64,000 nucleotides of DNA, taken from assembly GCA_023053575.1 (NCBI GenBank), contig JAKZAP010000007.1, positions 15,901,508 to 15,965,507 on the forward strand. Direction: 5' to 3'. The translations under genes were made by a program, and so were the position numbers. This document shows positions 10,563-23,800 of the stretch, piece after piece (position 1 is the stretch's first letter; every line of letters begins with the position of its first letter). The notes under the pieces are model-generated. The model saw only the letters and a program-made list of their open reading frames with translations, was not told the DNA's origin and searched no databases. This stretch comes from Branchinecta lynchi (taxonomy: Eukaryota; Arthropoda; Branchiopoda; Anostraca; Branchinectidae).

Positions 10563-11252
10563 GAGCGTGTTCCACCCTACTTACCGTAGTTACTACTAGA
10601 GGCGTCACGACTGGGGGGGGGGGGGGCACCCCCCCCCAAAGCCGTCGGCCAGTCGGTAAAAAATACCTATCGGCGCGAAGCACCGTGATTTTTTGTCAAA
10701 ACCTTTGATTTTTTTTCACGAAAACAGTCGGTTTTCTGAAAATTGGCCGATTTTTCGTCAAAATAGTCGGTTTTTCTGAAAATCAGTGGAGTTTTCGGAA
10801 AATCCGTCGATTTTTTTCCAAAATATCATTTTTATTGTTGAAAACAGTCGTTTTTTCTGCAGAAAAAGTCGGTAAAAAATTACCAGCCAGTCGGTAAATG
10901 CCTCGTCCCCCCCCCCAAACATTTTGGCTAGTAACGCCTCTACTTACTACGCACGACGTCACGAATTCTGGCCTTTTGCCGTCAAGGCTGGAACGATTTT
11001 TCTATTTTCTAGCAGAAAATCATGTCACAGGCGAATCCGACCAATCAAGTTACTTAGATGCGTAGTTACCGTGCTTACTACGCTCTCGAGCATGGTAAGC
11101 AATCTCGTTATTTGTGCTTGCTATTATTTACTATTTTGAGAAGGTTGGAACGGTCAGTGTAGTAACATTTTACGAGGTTGGAACGAAAATAGTAACTAAT
11201 AGTTACTAGGACGTTACTAGATACTGAAGTTACTAGATACTGGAACACGCTC
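10563..11252. mobile_element. R3 family MITE, TTT duplication, split by hAT-like element
   Basis: GAGCGTGTTCCA at the left and TGGAACACGCTC at the right are flanked by TTT at 10560-10562 and 11253-11255. Without the 10597-10942 insertion this copy aligns with the other R3 elements. Confidence 0.85.
10597..10942. mobile_element. hAT-like element with G/C-rich ends, nested in R3
   Basis: Ends TAGAGGCGTCACGACTGG and, inverted, TAGAGGCGTTACTAGCC. Flanks are GTTACTAC (10589-10596) and CTTACTAC (10943-10950), an 8-bp duplication with one mismatch. The surrounding R3 consensus shows one copy of this 8-mer when empty. The inside has long G and C runs next to the ends and degenerate AGTCGGTTTTTCTGAAAA units. 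Relatives (some with CAGAGGCG ends) are at 37604, 41096, 42417 and 63877. Confidence 0.8.
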
Positions 11253-11595
11253 TTTGACTGTGACCTGGACAACTAGCCTACAATGATCCAATTTCAAATT
11301 CCGGACCGTCAGCGCCGGCGACGTCAACAGGCTACACATGCTAGTCGCTAGTAAGTGGATTTAATGTAATTTAAGGTAATAAATCACTGAACTGTTTGAC
11401 TATGTAGAAACGCGATTGTATATAATATTTGTGACAAAAAGACAAGTATCAATTTTTGATTGATACGGAATGAAATATTTTTGATGAATAAGGATTGAGT
11501 GATTGACTGATTGACTCCAGCAACTCGTTAAACAAGGCAAACTCGATTTTCTGAAAATATATTTGCAAACACAATAACTAACTCGGCATATTTCC
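11253..11595. other. MRPL15 downstream region, retrotransposon-like tail
   Basis: About 11290-11520 resembles the 3' tail of the non-LTR fragment at 58030-58655: a TTTAAGGTAATAAATC-type block, then GATTGAGTGATTGACTGATTGACTC. No canonical AATAAA was found for MRPL15 on the minus strand here. Confidence 0.4.
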
Positions 11596-11897
11596 CTATT
11601 GCTGATAGTACTGCCTTAGTTCTTCCTCGACAGGCATGAACACTTTTCTATCCCTCAGACTGACTAGACTACCGGGCATAAGGCCATAGAAAACCTGCCT
11701 CGGGTCTTTCCGCCTCAGTAGCATTTCCTTTAGGGGATCGGTCGACAAGTCTGGGAGTTTATAACCGTATTTCTGAGACAGCATGAAGCGTTCTTCGGCA
11801 ATTTTGTCCGGGTCTGCTAAGTAGCCTCGAAACTTCGGGTCACTATAGCGAATGAGTTGATCCTGTGGTGGCAGCATTCGTCGGGGAATGGGAACAC
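11596..11897 (-). CDS. MRPL15: MRPL15 exon 5 (terminal)
   Basis: Acceptor ATATTTCCCAG at 11898. It completes the split glycine codon and encodes [10 protein letters not shown] through RQYYQQ and TAG. It lies 12.4 kb from exon 4. An upstream in-frame methionine in the intron is not used. Confidence 0.95.
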
Positions 11898-14800
11898 CTG
11901 GGAAATATAAGACAATCAAAACCAAAGGTAAAAGCATCAAAGCTTGGATATTCACTCGAAGCACAAGGAGCAGTAGATCCAGTCACTGTCTAATTAAACT
12001 AAATTAAATTAAACAGGAGCTAAGAGCTCATATGGCACTTGTTACGGGTAGGTGGTAGAAGGAAGTAGATGAGAACATAAAAAAATACACCTGTCATCCA
12101 AAAATGCGGTTCGGACATAGAAATATGATATGTGGTCTGGGCATTTCCGGCATCGCCTTGGATCATCTGGGGCAAATGACTGTTCTAACTTTCAAATTCA
12201 GCCCAATAAATGCACTCGTTTCATCCCTATAGACGTGCCACACACCTTCCGGTACCTCCCTCCGACTCCCCTACCGCGGCCGAATCTGGTTCGGACTCAA
12301 TAGTGGATCATCTAAAGCATCTTCTCTTACCACCTATCAAGTTTCACTCGAATCTGAGCACTTTTTTGAAAAATAGCGGTGTGGGGCTAGGGCTTGATGT
12401 GGGGCTAGGGCTTGACCAGGAAACTATTGTTCCTTTTCTTGCAAGGCCGCTATTTATTGGCGGATTTACATCGTTCTTGTTGTCAAACCTGTAGAATGTC
12501 TAGGATGTCTGAATACCTGGTAATTTATTCGGATTTTTTTTTACATTAGGCTTTTAAGTAAAAAAAATTTCTGTTCTTCAAATTGTCCGAACCAACCCCG
12601 TACCCACGGGATTGATTCGGACAGGCCCCGGCTTGATTCGGACATTATTTGTAATGTATTATCTTTTACTTAAAGTTGAAATGATGATACTGCAGCTCAA
12701 AAGTAAACACAAAACTGAAGAAAATAAATTTTTTCAAGAGCCGAGGTTGCATTAAAATAACAAGAGCTACGAGCTCATATGGCACTTGTACGAGTAGGCT
12801 GTACAAAAAGTAGATGAGAACGTCACAAAATACACCCGCCATCCAAAAATGTGGTTCGGAAATAGAAATAGGATATTTAGTTTCACTCATTTCTGAGCAG
12901 TTCCGGCATCGTCTCGATTGTCTGTAGCAAATGCACACGACTGTTCAAACTTTCATCCCAATAAATCCATTTGTTTGATCCCTAGACGTGCTACACGATT
13001 TCCGGTACTCACTCTATCTCCACCTACCGTGGCCGAATCTGGTTCGGAATAAAAAAAATCGACCAACTAAAGCATCTTCTTTTATACCATCTATCAAGTT
13101 TCACTCGAATCTGAGAATTTGTGGAAAGTTCCAGTACCCCCCCCCCCTCCCACCAATGTTGTCGGAGCCGGTTCGGGCCCAATCTCTTAATTCCCTGTTC
13201 CTGTCCATCAGGTTTTACTGAAATTGGAGCATAGCCTATCTGCAAGTTTCCAGTACCCCCCCCCCCCCTACTTTGGCCGAATCCGGCCCGGACGGCAAAT
13301 AACAAATCTAGGCCGCATAAACTCTGCACTGTCGAATTTGCATCTCATTCGGTCCATCCGTTTTGTTTTTGTGCATGTCAAAAGCCCCCCACCCCCAATT
13401 TCCCCTAGTCGTGGTCGCATATGGTTCGAACGCATGTTTTACATGTCGAGAACATCGATTCATATCACCCATGAAGTTTCACTCGAATCAGACAATTCGT
13501 TCGCAATTTATAGAAGTCAATTTCCATATTTCTCTTTTCTTGCTCCCCAAAAAATGCTCGGATCTAGGAACGGAAGTTTCCGGGGGTATGTTGTGTCAGG
13601 TTCTTAAGTCAAGATAATTTGGGTCGCTAATATGCCTGCAAAGTTTCGTTGTCGTTTTACATCTGGAACTATTCTAACTCACGACTACCGGAATTCCAGG
13701 AAACCCCCTCCAACTCCCCCCACAGAGCCCCGAAACCATCTGGCTCCGTCAATTTCATCTAGGCTTAATGCTTGTTCCATCCATTAAGTTTCGTCCCAAT
13801 CCCTCTGCTTTTAGAGTTTCTTGAGTTTTCCACCCCCCCCCCCCCATCCCCACAGGTATCGGACCCGACCCGGACGTGACACTGAACGTCCGAGGCGATA
13901 GCTCACCAGACAAGTTTCATTCAAAACCGACCACCCGTTCAAAAGTTATGCACGCCACTAGATTCCGGACTCCCCATCCATCTACTCCCCCCACGATGGT
14001 CGGGTCGGGGAAACGGCTGTTCTCAAGTCAATCTGTTCGGATCCCTGGCATACCTGCCAAGTTTCATCGCCCTAGGACATCAGGAAGTATGCCGAACTCG
14101 CGGGATCGCTAGAAATCCGGACCCCCTCCCCAACTCCCCCACAGTGCCCTTATCCGGTCCGGTTATGTCAATGACGTGTCTAGGACTTGTGCTTGTTTTT
14201 CCCACCAAGTTTCATCCCGATCCCTCCACTCTAAGCGTTTGTCATAATTTCCGGTTCCCTCCTCCAACTCCCCCCAGTGTCATCGGATCCGGCCCAGATT
14301 TAAAGTGAGATGTCTGAGACACGAGGTCATCCTAAATATCAACTTTCATCAAGATCCGATCACCCGTTCGCAAGCTAAAAATACCTCAAATTTGGGTTTC
14401 ACCCTCCCTCCACTCCCCCCCCCCCCCAGATGGTCGAATCGGGGAATTGACGATTTCTTATTTAATCTGCTCGGGTCCCAGACATGCCTGTCAATTTCCA
14501 TCGTCCCAGCACATCAGGAAGCACGGAACTCGCGGGATCACTACAAATTCGGACTTCTCCCCCCCCCCAACTCCCCCAAAGTGAGCGGATCTGTTCCGGT
14601 TATATCAGTCACGTATCTAGGACTTTTGCTTGTACTTTCCACCAAGTTTCATCCGGATCCCTCCACTCTAAGTGTTTTCCAAGATTTCCGGTTTCCCCCT
14701 CCAACTCCCCCCAATGTCACCGGATCTGGTTTGGATTTAAAATGGAGGGTCTGAGACACGAAGTCCTTCCATATATCAAGTTTCATTAAGATCCGATCAC

Positions 14801-17800
14801 CCGTTCGTAAGCTAAAAATATCTCATTTTTCCTATTTTTTCCGGATTCCCCCTCCCTCCACTCCCCTCCAGATTGTCGGATCGGGGAAGCGACCATTTCT
14901 AATTTAATCTGGTCCAGTCCCTGATATGCCTGCCAAGTTTCATCGTCCTAGCTTATCTGGAAGTGCCCGAACTAGCAAAACCGGGACCGACAGACCGACT
15001 GACGGACAGAAATTACAATCGCTATATGGCACTTGAGTAAGCTCAAGTGCCATAAAAATCCTTCATTTGTGCTTTCAGTTAACCTGGCAACGACTTCATA
15101 CTTATGTCAGCAAAGGTACATCTTTAGATGGAGCGACTACTCGACTCTGTAGAAAGATGATTTTAGTACCACTCTTGCGCAGATTTTCTGTTCCTTTTTT
15201 GTCCGACTTTCCCCAAAAGAAACACTTTTGGTTCGGCCTTATCCCTTGAACTTCACAACGACGAATTCATGTTTTTTCCCTCCTTGAAAATCGTTAGCAG
15301 ATTTAATTACACTAAATTCATTAAATAAACTAAAAGTCTAATTTTTTACTTTATTGTGGCCGACTGATTTTAGCGTTCATTTTTTCGATTTTTGATAACG
15401 AATTATGTTAACAAATGATACGATAAGGATTCTGATAAATGTCTTTTTGTATTTTTCTAACTGAGTTTAGGGTTTTTCTGGGGTATCATTAGGTAGAAAC
15501 TGTCCGAACCATCCCCTGCAAAACTGACCGGACCAACCCCACCCGGACTAAAATAACAAAACGGCGTACCACAGGAAATGAAGTGATATATCTCGGAAAG
15601 ACTTAGCAGGCTATAAACCTCAATTATTAAGCTGTATATTACCATTTAATCGCCTCCAGGTTCCCACTAATCTTCGGGGTACAGCTTTCTACCCTACCAT
15701 GAGCCAAAAACTTTAACCCCAAGAAAACCAATTTTTTTAACTTTTTGTCGAAGCCAGAAAAGCAAGTACCATGAAACTTTGGTACAAAGTTACTACACAA
15801 TAATAGTAGTAAAAACTACTATTATTGTGTCGAACCTTCCCTCTACCCTCTCGGACCCAATAAAACGAAAAGTTGTGATAGACCAGATTGATGGACACGA
15901 ATCAGTCACTAGCATTCGCCCTGTACGTGACAAACTGATTATCAATATAGATAAGTCAGTTGCTGAGGATTTCCGCTTGTCGATAACTGGTGCGATTACA
16001 GGCTCTTCTGCGAAAGTTCTAACCAAGAAGTTTTACGGACTCCTCAAGGGAATTACGCCTGATTTTGAATTGTCCCACCTGATGTCTTGCCCTGGTGTTT
16101 CTGCCGCTTCTAGGCTAGGGAAATCCCTGGCAGTAGAACTCGAATTCTCCGATGCAGCATCAAGATCCGAAGCATTCAGATATGGTCTCAAAGTAGGATA
16201 CGAAATCCTAAGTGTTTATGAGTTCAAGGCGATTCCCCGGTGCTGTAACAATTGCCGATCCCCTGACCATCTCCAGTCGTCTTGTTCCAGTGTTACACCA
16301 AAATGTGCGCGCTGTGCCGGTCCTCATGTCTCAGATAGAGACTCGCCTTGCAATTTGTCTCCTCAGTGTGCAAACTGTGGAGGCGATCATGTTTCGTTTA
16401 GCCTCACTTGCCCAAAATTGAAAGCAATTGTCAGTCGTAAGCTACCGAAAACAAATTAATGTCTGAATCAGTATCTGTCGTGTCCTTCAATATTAATGGG
16501 ACGAAAAACAAGGACCTGACCATTGACGAACTGTGCAGTAAGTTTGACATTGTATGTTTTCAGGAACATCTTTTGACCGCAACGAGTGTTAATTTCCTGC
16601 GTCGCAGTCCTGCCCATTTGGTTTTCACAACTAATGCTAGGTCTACTTTTGGAAGGCCTTCCGGGGGTTTAGCCTGTATTATAAAACAAAAGCTCAGTTT
16701 TCTGTCCCCGTCATGCTATTTTTCTGATGAACATTTCTTGGCCATAAGGCTCGGAAAAACCGTATTGATAAACACTTACCTGCCTCATGATGGGAAAAAA
16801 GTGACTTCGCTTAACAAATTCTCCAAAGCATGCTCTAGTTTGAAAACTCTCCTTCAAAGCATATGCAAAAATGGGTATGAATTCATGATTATCGGAGATA
16901 TGAACACTGATGTAAAACGTGATTCTGTTCGTACTGTGAACCTACTTGATTGTCTCCCCGATTATAGAATAGTTGCGAAGGATCTATCTTTTTCGTATGT
17001 GCATAATTCCGGCAGCCTATCGGATATTGACCACGTAATTTGTTCCCCGTACATTATATCTTCAACAGTGCATGTCCACGAAGATGAGCAAGATACTGAT
17101 CACCTTCCATTATCGCTTTGCTTTTCGATTAGAAAAGATAGTACAGACCAGGCTTTTGCTCCTGCTTCTAAGTGGTTTGTTCGGAGAAACTGGAAAAAAG
17201 TTGATATGCCATTATATATTTCAACCCTGGCCATGCTCCTTGGTTCCTTACGTGTACCCTTTCATCTACTCCAGCGGAGTGTTAGTCCTACCAAAAGTAA
17301 TTATGATCTGAACCATTATTACAACCAAATTGTGTGGTGTTTGAAACGCGCCGAGGAGGTTGCTGTCCCTCAGGAGCGAGTGAGGAGAAAAACGAGGAAA
17401 CCAATTTGGTCGTGTGATCCTGAGCTGAAAATTGTTAAAAATAAAGCCAAATTGTGGCTGAGTATATGGATAGCGAACGGTCGACCACTATCTGGGAATG
17501 TGTTTGATATAAAGCAAAATACTAAGCGCAAGTTTAAGAAATGTCTGCGATCAAGCCGATATAAAGGGTCAGATTGTCCTACCAGTAAGAGTGAATTGGA
17601 CAAAGTGATTAATTCAGCTAAATTAGATAATTCGATAAATCCTAATTGCCCAATTACACCAGCCGCATGGTCTGACCACTATTCTACTATATTTTCCAAA
17701 GTGAATTATGCAGTGCACGCGATTTACTCGAAATTGCTTGATTCGGTTCTCCCGTCTTGCCTGACTCAGGCACAAGTTCTTCCCGTTTCAGTTGATGCTG

Positions 17801-20800
17801 TAATTGCTTCTGTTAAGAAACTGAAATCAAGCTCTTTTGATGTTGACGGTATCAGTGCATGTCATCTAAAAATAAATTGCCCGTCTTTGTTTTTCCATTT
17901 ACAGTTGTTTTTGGGATCCCAAAACGTAAGTGGAGGGATACCTATGACATCGCAAAAGTTGTCCGTCTGTCCGTCCGTCTGTCCGTCCGTCCGTCCGTCC
18001 GTCCGTCTGTCCGTCCGTCTGTAAGCACGATAACTCTCGAAGGGAATGAGATATTTTGATGAAACTTGGTGTGAGGATTCGTTGGGTCGTCGGACCAGTC
18101 GAGTTCGTAGATGGGCTTTGTAGCCCTACATTTAGGGGTGGGGGAGGGGGTTTAAATTAAGGGGCAAACAAAATATTTTTAAACATCTAATTTGATAGTC
18201 GATTATTGGGTAAGAAGACATGCTGAGCACGATGGTGAAAACCATTTTGTCATTGGTCGAGCAGTTCGTCCGGAATCCGGCCAAAACCGGAAAGTTTGTT
18301 AAAAGTAAAAGTTTTATTTGAAGTTGATTAGATGTTCGATTTAGGGGTAGGAAGACATGCTGAAGGCGATGGTGAAAACCATTTAGTCATCGGACGAGTA
18401 GTTCGTCCGGAATCCGGCCAAAACCGGAAAGTTTGTTGAAAGTAAAAGTTTTATTTGAAGTTGATTAGATGTTCGATTTAGGGGTAGGAAGACATGCTGA
18501 AGACGATGGTGAAAATCATTTTCTCGACGGACAAGTAGTTCGCCCGAAATCCGGCCGAAACCGGAAAGTTTGTTAAAATTATAAGTTTTATTTCGAGTTG
18601 ATTAGATGTTCGGTTTAGGGCAAGAAGACATGCTGAACACTTATGTGAAAACAATTTTCTACCCGGACATGTAGTTCGCCCGGAATCCGGCGAAAACCGG
18701 AAAGTTGGTTAAAAGTAAAAGTTTAATTTGAAGTTGGTTAAATGTTTGATTTATGGGTAAAAAGACATGCCGAATACGATGGTTAAAATCATTTTCTCGC
18801 TGGAGAACTAGTTCGCCCGGAATCCGGCCAAAACCGGAAAATTTGTTAAAAGCATAAGTTCGATTAGATGACAGATTAAGGGGTAAGAAGAGGGGCTGAG
18901 TCGGTATATGACAATGATTTCTTACCCGGACATATAATTATTCCGGAATCCGGTTGTAACCGGATTTTTTTTTTCAGTCAACCTTTTATTCAAAGTTGAT
19001 TAGATGTTCTTTATAGGGATAAGGAGATACGCTGGTTTTGTTTCTGTATTTTTTTGTTTTGCTGGACTAGTAGTTCGCTCGGAAATCGGCAGGAAGTCTC
19101 GGTCAGTATCGTCAAAATAGATATGGCTTATAGAGGTATATCTGAACTTGGTTTTCTCTGATGATTAGCCTGTCCAAGACTGGATCTGGCGAAGACAAGA
19201 CTCGATTGTCTGAATCAGATATTAGATTTTTGGGATCCCATCGACACCTTTGGTCTTGTTCCAAATGTGCCTGTGCTGCTCCCTTGTTCCTGATAGCTTT
19301 TTGTGTGGAACTGTCACCTCTGTACTTAAGCGAGGTAAGACTCCGATGGATTGTTCTTCTTACAGGCCTATTACGGTTGCTTGTAATTTTAGTAAAATCC
19401 TTGAGTATATTTTACTACCTTTCATAAGCATTAATGCTAATTTTGGGGAGAATCAGTTTGGTTTTCAGGCTGGCATTGGTTGCCAGCACGCTCACCGTGC
19501 TCTTGCTTCCCTTCTTAAAGATGCTTCGGCTAAAGGTTATGGTCTTCATATTTGTGCTCTTGATCTTTCCAAGGCATACGATAGTGTTGTACATAGTCAA
19601 GCTCTTTACTCTCTTTATAATCATGGTATTAACCTTTCTGTTATTTTTCTTCTAAAGTTTTGGTATGGTAACTCCTATCTTCGGATTAAAACTAATGGTG
19701 CCTTTTCATCTTCTAATGTTTTTGTTCGTCGGGGCGTACGGCAGGGTGGAGTGTTATCTCCTAGTATTTTTAAATTTTGTATTTCTGATATTCTTGAGAA
19801 TATTTCTTCTATGTGTTTTGTTGGTTTGAGTGATATCTCCTACCTTGCTTATGCTGATGACATTCTTCTAATTAGCCGGTCTAAACTCAGTCTTTCGCAG
19901 ATGGTTCATAAAGTTTCTTCTTCTTTTACTAATATCGGTCTTTCGCTTAATGCTGATAAATGCGAGTATCTTTCTTTCAACGTTCCTTCTTCTACTAGAC
20001 CTCTAAGTTCTCAAAATTTCTCTATCCCTCATGTAGACTCGATCCGGTGGTTGGGTATTACACTTACAAAAAATCTTAAAACTCTGCGTGAGCGCGCTGT
20101 CCGGGATGCCAGAGTGAAAATCCAGATTGGTTACTCTAAAATTGTAGCCAATCGAGGGAAATACAATCGTGTCGCCCTTGGTAAACTTTACTCTACTTTC
20201 TCCGATCATTCTGTTCTTTACCTTTCTGGGCTTTACCCTATATTTAAGAAAAAAGACATTAGCGATATTCGATCTTCTTACTTCCGATTCTGTAAATTTC
20301 TTCTCTATCTTCCTCTGTGGTACAAGAATCGAAAGATAGTTAAAAAGTTTTATCTTCCGAATATTACTGAGAAGCTGACTGATCTACACAAAAAGCTCTC
20401 AGAAACAGCGTATCGGCGTTTGTCGCCTCACCACGGTTTGATCCGTTTGTTTTATTAATGTTTTGTTGACTCTAGTTGTTGTTTTACGTCTTTTTCCGTT
20501 TTTTCTTTTTCCTTCTTCAAGTTTATACTCCACTATTAATCTTTTTGATGTAAGTGGGTAATAAATAAATATTATTATTATTATGTTATAAAGTAAGATT
20601 ACTTGAAGGCAGATGTTATTTACTTTTTTCCGATTTTAGTGACAGGTTTTAATATTTGTTTCGCGGGTGTCCAGACCAACCCCGTGTCTGATCCAACCTC
20701 GAGCTCCCCCTACCCAACCGTGGTTGGATCCGGTTCGGACCCTAAAATATGTCATCGAAACTGATCTAGAGCACATGCTCTCTCCGCACTCCAAGTTTCA

Positions 20801-23800
20801 TTTAAATCGCTGCACTCGTTTGAGCCCTATGCGAGCCACAAAGTTTTCGGAACTTCCCGTACTGTGGCCGAATACTTCTTGCCCCCTCCCTACCGTGGCC
20901 GCATCCGGTCCGGACACCAAATAACAAATCTAGGTCGCCGAAACTCGGTACTGTCCAAACTGCATCTCATTCGGTCCTTCCCTTTGTTTTTTGTGCATGT
21001 CAAAAGTTTCCCCTCCCCCTTTAACTCCCCCAACAGTGACCCCATGTCGTTCAAACGCATGTTTTTCATGTCTAGGTCATCAATTCTTAACATCCAGTAA
21101 GTTTCACTCGAATCAGACCACCCGTTCCCAATTTACGGAAGTCAATTTCCGTGTTCCCTTTCCCTCACTCCCCCAAAAATGGTCAAATCCAGGAAGTGAA
21201 GTTTTTCTAGGGCATTGTGTGAGGTTATCAAGACAATTAGATCGGGACACTAAAGTGATGGCAAAGTTTCATCGTCTTGGTACATCTGGAACTATTCAAA
21301 CTCGCGATGACCGGAATTCCGGGCAACCACCTCTAATTCTCCGACATAGCTCCGATAGGATCTGGCTCTGTCAATTACGTATGTAGGCCTAATGCTCGTT
21401 CTCCCCACCAAGTCCCCCCCCCCCACAAGTAGGCTATCGGATCTGATTCGGACTTGACATGGAACATCTGAGACAATAGCTCTTTCCACTTGCCAAGTTT
21501 CATTCAAATCTGACCACCAGTTCAAAACTCGCCCATGCCACGAGATTTCGGATTTGCCATCCTCCCACGACGATCGGATCCGGGAAACGACTATTTTCAA
21601 GTCAATCTGTTCAGATCCTTGACACGCCTGCCAAGTTTCATCGTCTTAGCACATCAGGAAGTATCGAACTCGCGGGGACAGTAGAAATCCCCCCCCCCCC
21701 CAACTTCGCCACAGTGCTCAGATCTGGTCAGGCTATGCCAATGACGTATCTAGGACTTGTGCTTGTTCTTCCCACCAACTTTCATCCCGATTCCTCCTCT
21801 CTAAGCGTTTCCGAAGATTTCTGACCCCCCCTTCAAACTCCCCCCAAATGTTACCAGATCCAGGCCGGATTTAAAATAGGACGTCTGAAACCCGAGGTCT
21901 TTCTAAATATTAAGTTTCGTTCAAATCCGGTCACCCGTTCTAAAGTTATGCATGCCAACAGGTTCCGGATTCCTATTCCTCCACTCCCCCCACGAATGTC
22001 AGATCGGGAAAAAGAATATGCTCAAGTCAGTCTGCTCCGGTCCCTGACGCGCCTGCCAAGTTTCATCGTCCTTGCATATCAGGAAGAACGAACTCACGGG
22101 ATCACTAGAAATTCAACTGCATCCAACTCCAACAGAATTCCGGGATTCGGTCCGGTTACGTCAATGACGTATCTAGTACTTGCGCTTGATCTTCCTACTA
22201 AGTTTCACCCCGATCCCTTCACTCTAAGAGTTTTCCAAGATTTCTGGTCCCCCCTCCAAGTCCCCCAATGTCCCGAGATCCGTTCCGGATTTAAAATGGG
22301 ATGTCTGAGACACGAGGTCCTTCCAAATACCAAGTTTAATTAAAATCAGATTACCCGCTCGTAAGTTTAAAATACCTCAAGTTTCCCCCCCCCCCCCTCC
22401 AACTCCCCCCGATGCCACCGGACCATCCGAAGTTTCATCCCGATCCCTCCACTCTCAGCATTTTACAATATTTCCGGTTCCCCCCTCCAACTCCCCCCAA
22501 TGTCACCGGATCCGGTCCGGATCTGAAATGGGACGTCTGAGACACGAGGTCTTTCTAAATATCAAGCTTCATTTAAGTCCGATCACCCGTTCAATAGCTG
22601 AGCTTGCCACTAGATCCCAGAATCGCTATCCCTTTACTTCCTCCACGATGGTCGGATCGGGGAAACTATACTCTCACGGAATCTGTTTGGGCCCCAGACA
22701 AGCCTGCCAGGTTTTATCGTCCTAGCACATCAGGAACCCCCCCCCCCCCCCACTCCCCCACAGTGCCGGGACGGTAAGGTTACGTCATTCACGTATCTAG
22801 GACTTGTGCTTGTTCTTCCCACCAAGTTTCATCCCGAGCCCTCCACTCTAAGCGTTTCCGAAGATTTCCAGTTCCCCCCTCCAACTCCCCCTCCCCCTAA
22901 ATCTCACCGGATCCAGTCCAGATTCAAAATGGGCGTCTGAGACACGAGGTCATTCTACATATCAAGTTTCATTAAGATCCGATCACCCTTTAGTAAGTGA
23001 AAAATACCACACTTTTCCAGATTCCCCCCTCCCTCCACTCCCCCCAGATATTTGAATCGTGGAAACGATTACTCTCAAATCAATCTGTTCGGGTCTCTGA
23101 CACGCCTGCCAAGTTTCATCGTCCTAGCACACCAGGAAGTACCGAACTGGCGGAATCACTAGAAATTCGGACCCCCCCCCCACCCCAACTCACCCACAGT
23201 GAGCGGATCCAGTCCGGTTATTTCAATCACGTATCTAGAACTTGTATACTTGTTCTTTCCACCAAGTTTCATCCCGATCTCTCCACTCTAAGCGTTTCCC
23301 AAGATTTCCTGTTCCCCTTCCCAATGTCCAATCTCCTCCCCCCCCCCCCCGATTTAAAATGGGACATATGAGACACGAGATCTTTCTATACATCAGGTTT
23401 GATTAAGATCCAATCACTCGGTCCTCAGTTAAAAATACCGAACTTTTCCGGATTCCCCCTCCCTCCACTCCCCGAACGGCAAGTGCCATAAAAACCTGTC
23501 AGGTGTATAGACAGAGTTGATTAAAAATGAAAAAAGAAAGAAACGACACCACAACATGAACCGAAATAATTACAATTCACTAAACCGAAACATCATGAAA
23601 TGGGTGAACACAATTTAGCTTCATTATGTCGATGGATTTCAAGACGGCAGCAGAAGGATCAGCTATACCGAACTTTTATACGAGGTCGTCTGCGGGATGC
23701 CGCAGCCACGTGCCTCTGTCCCAGGTCTATGCTTACAGAGTGTGTAAAACAGAGTTCCAGAACTGAAAATTCAAGAAATGGCTGGTGTCCGATACTTCGC

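Larger units (their letters stand above)
15779..20583 (+). mobile_element. Non-LTR retrotransposon (LINE), two ORFs, interrupted
   Basis: Layout: ORF1 with zinc knuckles (15779-16459), ORF2 with endonuclease and reverse transcriptase (16459 to about 20458), and an AT-rich 3' tail ending in ATTATTATTATTA near 20583. ORF1 and ORF2 overlap as TAATG. An R1 element (17910-19255) splits ORF2. It lies antisense to MRPL15 in intron 4. The endonuclease plus RT organisation and simple-repeat tail fit the CR1/L2/Jockey-type groups; the exact clade is not assigned. Confidence 0.9.

Noticed and set aside
12210..14789. Long plus-strand open frames rich in Pro/Ser/Phe
   Set aside because: They are translations of R2 repeat units and recur with the repeat; no start context, introns or family motifs.
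17280..17860. Frameshift suspected in LINE endonuclease-RT linker
   Set aside because: The frame stays open to the R1 insertion and resumes in phase, so no frameshift is needed.
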